A DNA stretch of 6,420 nt from Prevotellaceae bacterium (GTDB lineage Bacteria; Bacteroidota; Bacteroidia; Bacteroidales; UBA932). The translations under genes and the position numbers were made by a program. Under the pieces are notes generated by a model. It did no database searches. It was not told the origin of the DNA and saw nothing but the letters and a program-made list of their open reading frames with translations. The DNA lies in contig JAITMY010000150.1 of assembly GCA_031290755.1 (NCBI GenBank), positions 1 through 6,420 of the forward strand, read 5' to 3'. Shown here one piece after another: positions 1 to 5,340 of this stretch; the first letter of the stretch is position 1, and every line of letters begins with the position of its first letter.

Positions 1-756
1 CATTTCCTTAAAGGAAACCGCCGTGTAGTTGTTCACCGTTGCCTGCTTCAACACCTCGTCCAGCTGGTCGCAAACCTTGGCTAAGTAGTCATCCCCCATG
101 ACCGAGAGCACGTTGGCAGCGGTAACAAACACGTCGGTGGGGTGTATCATCGCATCCAGCAGGTGGTTGAGGGCGCCTCCCCCTCCGGTGTAGCTGCCGC
201 TGGCTGGATCGCTGCTCTTAGCGGCCACGTGTCGGCTGGGGGCACCCTTCAGCGACAATACGTTTGCCCCTCCGGCGGGAGGCTGCGGCAGCTGCGGGTG
301 GGTTACCTTCCAGTAAAGCTCCAAAAAATTATTAACCTCCTCAATCCTTTTCTGTATCGAATCTTCGCTAACACCCTGCTCCGTGAGCCTGTCCGCCACC
401 AGCTGCCGGGTGGAGTCATTCAGCTGGGGGGTGTTGCCTTCAAACGCAATGTAGGCATAAGCGGAGGAGTCCTCGTTCATGGAAGCAATAGCGGCAAATG
501 CCGCCGCATCAACAGATGTCGAGTCCCCAAGCCCAAATTTGTCGTCCACGTAGCTGTTCCACTCAACTCTTACCTGATCATTGAACTGCCTCACGGTGGT
601 AGTATCCATGAAATCGGCAATGGTAAGCATTTGCTTTTTTACCAGCGGCACAGCCCACGTAGGCTGCCAATCATCGCCTGCTTTATCGCACGAAATGACC
701 GCTGCTGCCGTAAGGATTGCCAAGCCTGCCGTAAAAAATATTTTCCAAGTTTTCAT
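1..756 (-). CDS. Uncharacterised lipoprotein, C-terminus beyond left edge
   Basis: This open frame runs uninterrupted from an ATG at 756 to position 1, giving 252 residues with no stop, so the gene continues outside the window. The N-terminus is a lipoprotein signal peptide: basic MKTWK, a hydrophobic stretch of about 15 residues, then a lipobox VISC with the modified cysteine at residue 23, followed by DKAGDDW. The protein should therefore be acylated and placed in the outer membrane or periplasm. The mature part begins with a WQPTWAVPLVKKQML segment that resembles the start of other Bacteroidota lipoproteins of unknown function (from memory, not searched). It then has an Asp/Ser-rich region, a charged helix around residues 120-150, a Pro/Gly-rich patch near 155-165 and a short Gly run near 190-200. 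I do not recognise an enzymatic motif. An in-frame ATG at 774, one base after the gmhA stop, is an alternative start adding six residues; 756 gives the more typical signal peptide. It is the third gene of the ahcY-gmhA operon. Confidence 0.8.
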   Translation of the reverse strand, partial: MKTWKIFFTAGLAILTAAAVISCDKAGDDWQPTWAVPLVKKQMLTIADFMDTTTVRQFNDQVRVEWNSYVDDKFGLGDSTSVDAAAFAAIASMNEDSSAYAYIAFEGNTPQLNDSTRQLVADRLTEQGVSEDSIQKRIEEVNNFLELYWKVTHPQLPQPPAGGANVLSLKGAPSRHVAAKSSDPASGSYTGGGGALNHLLDAMIHPTDVFVTAANVLSVMGDDYLAKVCDQLDEVLKQATVNNYTAVSFKEM

Positions 757-775
757 AGTGTTACCATTCAGCATC

Positions 776-1354
776 TTACAAACTCATTTTTTCCTCTATC
801 AGCTGTATAAGCGTATGAATAATTTTTATGTGCACTTCCTGTACGCGGTCTGAGTAGCCGTCGTGCGCCACGCAGATGCTCACGTCGCAGAGGCCGACCA
901 TTGTGCCGCCGCTCTTTCCCGTCAGGCCTACCACGCGCATACCCTGTAGTTTGGCCGCCTCCACCGCCCTTAGCACGTTAGCCGAGCTGCCGCTGGTGCT
1001 GATGGCCAGCAGCACGTCGCCCTTGCGCCCCAGCGCCTCCACGAAGCGCGAGAAAATGCGCTCAAAGCCGTAGTCGTTGGCCGTGCAGGTGGCGTGGGAA
1101 ATATCGCTTGCGGCGATGGCCGGCAGCGCCCGCCGGTCGTCGCGAAACCGCCCCGACAGCTCCTCCGCAAAGTGCATAGCATCGCACATCGAGCCACCGT
1201 TGCCGCACGAAATTACCTTGCCGCCGCCGGCAAGGGCCGCCGCCATGAGCGAGGCGGCACGGTCAACCGCTGCAATGTTTTGCTCGTTGCTCGCAAAACG
1301 TTGCAGCACCTGCGCCGCTTCGTCAAAGTTCGCTTTTATCAATTCGTAGCTCAT
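776..1354 (-). CDS. gmhA: Phosphoheptose isomerase (sedoheptulose 7-phosphate isomerase)
   Basis: This enzyme converts sedoheptulose 7-phosphate to D-glycero-D-manno-heptose 7-phosphate, the first step of ADP-heptose synthesis for the LPS inner core; it acts in the cytoplasm as a SIS-domain tetramer. The product is 192 residues, the same length as E. coli GmhA as I recall it, and aligns without gaps. The motif SCGNGGS at 49-55 is followed by CDAMHFAEELSGR. The metal and catalytic positions H61, E65, Q172 and H180 are all present, as are D94 and the phosphate-binding STSGSS at 119-124. One position differs from the recalled E. coli sequence: residue 56 is Met where His is usual (GNGGSH). The start at 1354 matches the family N-terminus. 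It lies 13 nt after the ahcY stop and is probably cotranscribed with it. No other heptose pathway gene (hldE, gmhB) lies in the window. Confidence 0.95.
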   Translation of the reverse strand: MSYELIKANFDEAAQVLQRFASNEQNIAAVDRAASLMAAALAGGGKVISCGNGGSMCDAMHFAEELSGRFRDDRRALPAIAASDISHATCTANDYGFERIFSRFVEALGRKGDVLLAISTSGSSANVLRAVEAAKLQGMRVVGLTGKSGGTMVGLCDVSICVAHDGYSDRVQEVHIKIIHTLIQLIEEKMSL

Positions 1355-1367
1355 AGCTGCTCATACT

Positions 1368-2789
1368 TTAGTACCGGTAGTGATCTGCCTTGTAAGGCCC
1401 CTCTACTTTCACGCCGATGTAGTCTGCCTGCGCCTTCGTCAGCTTGGTGAGCTTCACGCCTATTTGCTCAAGGTGCAGCCGTGCCACCTCCTCGTCAAGG
1501 TACTTGGGCAGCGTGTAAACGCCCACCTTCAGCGCCTTGTTTGTCCACAGCTCTACCTGCGCCAGCGTTTGGTTGGTAAACGAGTTGCTCATCACGAACG
1601 AGGGGTGCCCCGTGGCGCAGCCCAGATTCACCAAGCGCCCCTCGGCCAGCAGGTAGATGCAGCGCCCGCTGGGGAGCAGGTACTTATCCACCTGCGGCTT
1701 GATGTTCACCTTCTTAACGCCCGCCAGCCCTTCGAGGCGGCTCACCTGAATTTCATTGTCAAAGTGCCCAATGTTGCACACAATGCTCTGGTCTCTCATC
1801 TGCTGTATGTGCTCCAGCGTAATGATGTCGCAGTTGCCGGTGGTGGTAACGTAGATGTTCCCTTCGGGCAGCGCGTCCTCGATAGTTTTCACCTCAAAGC
1901 CCTCCATCGCCGCTTGCAGGGCGCATATCGGGTCTATCTCGGTAACGATTACGCGAGCGCCGTAGCTGCGCATGGACTTTGCACAGCCCTTGCCCACATC
2001 GCCGTAGCCGCACACCACCACCACTTTTCCGGCAAGCATCACGTCGGTAGCCCGCTTGATGCCGTCGGCCAGCGACTCGCGGCAGCCGTAGAGGTTGTCG
2101 AACTTGCTTTTGGTAACGGAGTCGTTTACGTTGATGGCGGGCACCAGCAGCTCGCCGCGCTCCTGCATTTGGTAGAGGCGGTGTACGCCGGTGGTGGTCT
2201 CCTCGCTCACCCCGCGCCACTCGGCCACGGTGCGGTGCCACTTTTGGCCGTCCTCCTTGAGCAGGTCTTTCAGCAGCTGCAAAATCACCCCTTCCTCGGT
2301 GGAGCCGGGGGTTACGTTCAGCGCTTTAGCGTCCTTTTCGGCAGCGTAGCCCTTATGGATAAGCAGGGTAGCATCGCCGCCGTCGTCCACAATCAGCTGC
2401 GGCCCCTTGCCGCCGGCGAAGGACAGCGCCATCGCCGTGCACCACCAGTACTCCTCCAGCGTTTCGCCCTTCCACGCAAACACGGGCGTGCCCGTGGCCG
2501 CAATGGCGGCGGCAGCGTGGTCTTGTGTCGAAAAAATGTTACAGCTGCACCAGCGCACCTCGGCGCCCAGCGCATTGAGCGTTTCTATCAGCACGGCGGT
2601 TTGAATGGTCATGTGCAGCGACCCCATGATGCGCACCCCTTTAAGCGGCTGCGTTTTCCCGTACTTGGCGCGTACAGCCATCAAGCCGGGCATTTCCATT
2701 TCGGCCATTTCAATCTCTTTGCGCCCCCAATCAGCCAGCGCCAAATCCCTCACCTTGTACGGTAAACCTTCTTGTATCAACATAAGCAT
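1368..2789 (-). CDS. ahcY: S-adenosylhomocysteine hydrolase (adenosylhomocysteinase)
   Basis: AhcY reversibly cleaves S-adenosyl-L-homocysteine to adenosine and homocysteine, relieving product inhibition of SAM-dependent methyltransferases and feeding methionine regeneration. It is a cytoplasmic NAD-dependent tetramer. The 473-residue product is full length and ends in the diagnostic KADHYRY. Substrate-domain residues match the human enzyme positions: H59 (human H55), D135 (D131), E197 (E156), K227 (K186), D231 (D190) and C236 (C195). The NAD-binding Rossmann motif GYGDVGKG is at 261-268, with H342 in NIGHFDNEI and H395 in ATGHPSFVM further on. A segment of roughly 40 residues around 150-190 (including GSTEEGVILQLLKDLL) is the insertion seen in many bacterial enzymes and absent from the human one. 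The start at 2789 is used; an ATG two codons later (2783) is also possible. It is first in the operon ahcY-gmhA-lipoprotein, with a promoter candidate just upstream. Confidence 0.97.
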   Translation of the reverse strand: MLMLIQEGLPYKVRDLALADWGRKEIEMAEMEMPGLMAVRAKYGKTQPLKGVRIMGSLHMTIQTAVLIETLNALGAEVRWCSCNIFSTQDHAAAAIAATGTPVFAWKGETLEEYWWCTAMALSFAGGKGPQLIVDDGGDATLLIHKGYAAEKDAKALNVTPGSTEEGVILQLLKDLLKEDGQKWHRTVAEWRGVSEETTTGVHRLYQMQERGELLVPAINVNDSVTKSKFDNLYGCRESLADGIKRATDVMLAGKVVVVCGYGDVGKGCAKSMRSYGARVIVTEIDPICALQAAMEGFEVKTIEDALPEGNIYVTTTGNCDIITLEHIQQMRDQSIVCNIGHFDNEIQVSRLEGLAGVKKVNIKPQVDKYLLPSGRCIYLLAEGRLVNLGCATGHPSFVMSNSFTNQTLAQVELWTNKALKVGVYTLPKYLDEEVARLHLEQIGVKLTKLTKAQADYIGVKVEGPYKADHYRY

Positions 2790-2818
2790 TGTAGTCTAAT
2801 CAATTATAATTACAACCG

Positions 2819-2839
2819 GCAAATATAATTCATATTTGC
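2819..2839. repeat. Near-perfect 21-bp palindrome, possible operator
   Basis: Arms GCAAATAT (2819-2826) and ATATTTGC (2832-2839) are exact reverse complements around a 5-nt centre AATTC, in which the inner A/T also pairs. The element sits between the divergent genes ahcY and dtd and covers the candidate -7 element of ahcY. This is the form expected of a dimeric repressor site, but the AT-rich background makes chance symmetry more likely than it would be in GC-rich DNA. No regulator is known from the window. Confidence 0.5.
2820..2827 (-). promoter_or_regulatory. Candidate ahcY promoter -7 element (TATATTTG)
   Basis: Read on the minus strand this is TATATTTG, an exact match to the Bacteroidota -7 consensus TAnnTTTG. 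It lies 30 bases before the ahcY ATG, which would give a leader of about 20-25 nt. No good TTTG-type -33 box is found 19-21 nt upstream; the nearest candidate is a TTTT run. The call rests on the -7 match, the position and the divergent gene arrangement. Confidence 0.45.
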
Positions 2840-2872
2840 AATATTTATGTGTAAAATTGGTTTTTTATTTTA

Positions 2873-2880
2873 TAAATTTG
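2873..2880 (+). promoter_or_regulatory. Candidate dtd-deoC-galE promoter -7 element (TAAATTTG)
   Basis: The sequence TAAATTTG matches the Bacteroidota -7 consensus TAnnTTTG and lies 32 bases before the dtd ATG, inside a T-rich stretch (2860-2888). A -33 TTTG at the expected spacing is not evident; a TTG at 2857-2859 is too close. It is the only strong -7 match upstream of the plus-strand run dtd, deoC, galE, whose intergenic gaps are too short for obvious internal promoters. Confidence 0.45.
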
Positions 2881-2912
2881 TTTTTTTAAGCTGTCATGGC
2901 GCCGCAAAGAAT

Positions 2913-3365
2913 ATGAGATTACTGATTCAGAGAACGTTAGAAGCCTCCGTCGCTATCGGGGGAACGGTGAAGTCCAAAATAGGGCAGGGAGTGCTGGTGC
3001 TGGCGGGCTTTGAGGAGGCCGACGCTGAGGACGACCTTGCGTGGGCTGCCGCCAAGCTGGTGCGCCTGCGCATTTTTGCCGATGCGCAGGGGGTTATGAA
3101 CCTTTCGGTGCAGGATGTCAACGGCGAGGTGCTCATTGTGAGCCAGTTCACGCTACATGCCCAAACCAAAAAGGGAAACCGCCCGTCGTACATTCGGGCA
3201 GCGCGACCGTAAATGGCTATCCCTCTGTACAATAAGTTTATAGAGTTGGTGCAGAGCGAGTTGGGGAAAGAGGTGGGCACCGGAGAATTTGGCGCCGACA
3301 TGCAGGTATCGCTTGTAAACGACGGGCCGGTAACGATATGGATAGATACAAAACAGCGAGAATAA
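2913..3365 (+). pseudogene. dtd: D-aminoacyl-tRNA deacylase interrupted by in-frame TAA
   Basis: Dtd hydrolyses D-aminoacyl-tRNA (for example D-Tyr-tRNA) in the cytoplasm, protecting translation from D-amino acids. Read through codon 100, the gene gives a normal-length product of 150 positions with the same frame on both sides. The N-terminal part, residues 1-99, begins MRLLIQRTLEASV and has the SQFTLHA motif with S77, Q78 and T80, followed by TKKGNRPSYIRAARP. The C-terminal part, 101-150, has GEFGADM and the NDGPVT motif (Gly-Pro at 138-139) that completes the active site across the dimer. Codon 100 (3210-3212) is TAA, at a place where homologues I recall carry Glu (AAKPE-IPLY); a single G-to-T change in GAA explains it. 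The start at 2913 fits the family; the open frame extends upstream to an ATG at 2847, but that adds 22 residues not found in Dtd and lies upstream of the promoter candidate. Whether the gene is dead, misread or split is unresolved. Confidence 0.85.
3213..3365 (+). CDS. C-terminal Dtd fragment with abutting start codon
   Basis: This 50-residue frame begins with an ATG touching the TAA that ends the N-terminal dtd fragment (TAAATG) and encodes MAIPLYNKF to TKQRE. It is the conserved C-terminal third of Dtd, including the NDGPVT motif. Termination-coupled reinitiation could produce it as a separate peptide, but there is no independent evidence that it is translated. The codons remain fully conserved with no further lesion, so the interruption is either recent, artefactual or tolerated. 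Confidence 0.35.
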   Translation: MAIPLYNKFIELVQSELGKEVGTGEFGADMQVSLVNDGPVTIWIDTKQRE

Positions 3366-3382
3366 CTTTAAACCGCAAGCTT

Positions 3383-4252
3383 ATGAAGACACTTTTTGAA
3401 TCCTACAGCATGGACGTGGACACCGCCGAGGTGTCCAAGGTGCTGGCCATTGTCAACAAGGAGGTCGGCCTGCTGCGCAGCGCCGAGGTGTACAGGCAGT
3501 GCCTTGCCAGCGTGGATTACACCACGCTCAACGCCACCGACACGATAGAGCGCGGGCGGCAGTTTGCCCACAAGGTAAACAATTTTCCGGCGCACTACCC
3601 CGGCATCCCCAACGTGGCGGCCATTTGCGTGTACCCCGCCTTGGTGCCCGACATCTACTTGGCGCTGCGGGCGCCAAGCGTAAAAATTGCCGCGGTGGGC
3701 GCGGGCTTTCCCGCTTCGCAAACGTTCCTGCCGGTGAAAATTTTGGAATGCCAAGAGGCTGTAACTGCCGGCGCCGACGAGATTGACATCGTCATTTCGC
3801 TAAGGCGGTTTCTGTCCGAGGACTACCGATTTGTTTTCGACGAAATCAGGAAAATCAAAGGTGCACTGGACGAGGAGGCGCACCTGAAGGTGATTTTGGA
3901 AACGGGCGCCCTCTCGCCTACGCAGGTGCGCCTTGCCAGCTTTATCAGCATGGCGGCGGGGGCTGATTTCATCAAAACCTCCACCGGCAAAATGGAGCCT
4001 GCCGCCACGCCCGAAGCGGCAATCGTGATGTGCCAAGCCATCAAGGAGTTTTACGAAAAAATCGGCAGGCGCGTGGGGTTCAAGCCCGCAGGGGGTGTTG
4101 TGGCCGCCGACGATGCGGTGTTGTACTACGCCATCGTGAAGCACATTTTGGGCGACGAGTGGCTCACGCCCGACTACTTTCGCATCGGGGCAAGCCGCTT
4201 GGCGAATAGCTTGTTGAGCAAAATTACAGGAAAGGAAGAAAAATATTTTTAA
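3383..4252 (+). CDS. deoC: Deoxyribose-phosphate aldolase
   Basis: DeoC is a class I aldolase that splits 2-deoxy-D-ribose 5-phosphate into glyceraldehyde 3-phosphate and acetaldehyde, allowing deoxynucleosides to be used as carbon source; it is cytoplasmic. The 289-residue TIM-barrel product carries the Schiff-base lysine K198 in FIKTSTGK, the second active-site lysine K234 in GFKPAGG, and D135 in DEIDIV, equivalent to E. coli K167, K201 and D102. It is longer than E. coli DeoC (259 residues) mainly at the N-terminus, as in other Bacteroidota homologues. The start at 3383 begins MKTLFESYSMD and follows the dtd stop by 17 nt. An in-frame ATG at 3338 would add 15 residues and overlap dtd by 28 nt; the added residues (MDRYKTARITLNRKL) do not look conserved, so it is not preferred. 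It is probably cotranscribed with dtd and galE. Confidence 0.95.
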   Translation: MKTLFESYSMDVDTAEVSKVLAIVNKEVGLLRSAEVYRQCLASVDYTTLNATDTIERGRQFAHKVNNFPAHYPGIPNVAAICVYPALVPDIYLALRAPSVKIAAVGAGFPASQTFLPVKILECQEAVTAGADEIDIVISLRRFLSEDYRFVFDEIRKIKGALDEEAHLKVILETGALSPTQVRLASFISMAAGADFIKTSTGKMEPAATPEAAIVMCQAIKEFYEKIGRRVGFKPAGGVVAADDAVLYYAIVKHILGDEWLTPDYFRIGASRLANSLLSKITGKEEKYF

Positions 4253-4270
4253 GCCATCAATCAAAAAAAC

Positions 4271-5290
4271 ATGAAGAAAAAAATTTTAGTTACCGGCGGC
4301 ACGGGGTACATCGGGTCGCACACGGCGGTGGAGCTGCAAAACGCGGGCTACGAAGTAGTCATTGTGGACAACCTGTCCAACTCGTCTGCCGACGTGGTGG
4401 ACGGCATTGAGCGCATCACGGGCAAGCGCCCGACCTTCGAGCAGGCAGACTGCACGGACTATGCGGCAATGGAGCGCTTGTTTGCCAAGCACAAGGGCAT
4501 CGCCGCCATCATCCACTTCGCGGCCAGCAAGGCCGTGGGCGAAAGCGTGCACAAGCCGCTGCTGTACTACCGCAACAACCTTGTGTCGCTGCTCAACTTG
4601 CTGGAGCTGATGCCTAAGCATGGCACGGAACATTTCGTATTTTCGTCGTCGTGCACCGTGTATGGGCAACCCGACCAGCTGCCTGTAACCGAGGCTGCGC
4701 CTCGCAAGCCCGCCGAGTCGCCCTACGGCAACACGAAGCAAATTTGCGAAGACATCATTGCCGACACCGTGAAATCGGGCGCTCCCATCAAGGCGATTTT
4801 GCTGCGCTACTTCAACCCCACCGGGGCGCACCCGTCGGCGGAAATCGGCGAGCTGCCGCTGGGCGTCCCGCAGAATCTGGTGCCCTTCGTAACGCAGACG
4901 GCGGCGGGCATCCGCCCCAAGCTGAGCGTGTTCGGCAGCGACTACAGCACACCCGACGGCTCGTGCGTGCGCGACTACATCCACGTGGTGGATTTGGCAA
5001 AAGCCCACGTCGTTGCCTGCCAGCGGATGCTGGAGGGCAAGAGCAAAAAAGCGGTGGAAACGTTTAATCTGGGCACCGGGCGCGGCGTGTCGGTGCTGGA
5101 GATTGTCCGCACGTTTGAAAAAGTAACGGGCGTGAAGCTCCCCTACGAAGTGGTAGGCCGCCGCGCCGGCGACATTGAGCAGATTTGGGCAGACCCCACC
5201 TTTGCCAACGCCGAGCTGGGGTGGTATGCCAAGGAAACGCTGGAGGCTACGCTGGCCTCGGCGTGGAAGTGGCAGCAGCGCTTAGCCTAA
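4271..5290 (+). CDS. galE: UDP-glucose 4-epimerase
   Basis: GalE interconverts UDP-glucose and UDP-galactose in the Leloir pathway and supplies UDP-galactose for surface glycans; it is a cytoplasmic homodimer with tightly bound NAD. The 339-residue product is full length. The NAD-binding GGTGYIGSH is at 9-17, D60 lies in the QADCTD segment, and FAASKAVGES follows at 83-92. The catalytic residues are S127 in SSSCTVYG and the Y152-x3-K156 pair in PYGNTK. Downstream, RYFNPTGAHPS and VRDYIHVVDLA are typical of GalE. At the position of E. coli Y299, which limits N-acetylated substrates, this protein has Ile305 (GDIEQIWAD). The start at 4271 lies 18 nt after the deoC stop behind an A-rich leader and no Shine-Dalgarno sequence. 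galE is the last gene of the plus-strand run and is followed by a hairpin terminator. Confidence 0.96.
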   Translation: MKKKILVTGGTGYIGSHTAVELQNAGYEVVIVDNLSNSSADVVDGIERITGKRPTFEQADCTDYAAMERLFAKHKGIAAIIHFAASKAVGESVHKPLLYYRNNLVSLLNLLELMPKHGTEHFVFSSSCTVYGQPDQLPVTEAAPRKPAESPYGNTKQICEDIIADTVKSGAPIKAILLRYFNPTGAHPSAEIGELPLGVPQNLVPFVTQTAAGIRPKLSVFGSDYSTPDGSCVRDYIHVVDLAKAHVVACQRMLEGKSKKAVETFNLGTGRGVSVLEIVRTFEKVTGVKLPYEVVGRRAGDIEQIWADPTFANAELGWYAKETLEATLASAWKWQQRLA

Positions 5291-5310
5291 GCTGCCACCT
5301 CATCGCCCTT

Positions 5311-5340
5311 GCGGAGCTTACGTCAACAGGTAAGCTCCGC
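5311..5340. terminator. Hairpin terminator between convergent galE and fucP
   Basis: A perfect 11-bp inverted repeat, GCGGAGCTTAC (5311-5321) and GTAAGCTCCGC (5330-5340), encloses an 8-nt loop. It starts 20 nt after the galE stop and is followed on the plus strand by TTTGCTTTGCTT, an interrupted T-rich tail, so it best serves galE. The minus-strand permease stop (TGA, 5325-5323) lies in the loop, so the right arm is coding sequence of that gene. No T run follows on the minus strand, so termination of the permease transcript here is less certain. Confidence 0.75.

Noticed and set aside
142..810. 222-codon open frame on the plus strand, antisense to the lipoprotein gene
   Set aside because: It has no recognisable domain, crosses the start of the lipoprotein gene and the end of gmhA, and the opposite frame has a convincing signal peptide and lipobox.
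1380..2765. 461-codon open frame on the plus strand, antisense to ahcY
   Set aside because: It lies wholly opposite a clearly conserved full-length ahcY, shows no recognisable motif and is rich in His, Val, Arg and Gln as expected from the complement of GC-rich codons.
2860..2888. T-rich tract considered as a rho-independent terminator
   Set aside because: No GC-rich stem precedes it, and it lies between two divergent genes where no transcript should end; it is better explained as promoter DNA.
2847..2912. Upstream extension of dtd from an earlier ATG (adds MCKIGFLFYKF...)
   Set aside because: Dtd family proteins begin at the M-x-x-x-IQR segment; the extension runs through the AT-rich promoter region and upstream of the candidate -7 element.
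4286..5008. 240-codon open frame on the minus strand, antisense to galE
   Set aside because: It is contained within galE, has shadow-like composition and no plausible start context.
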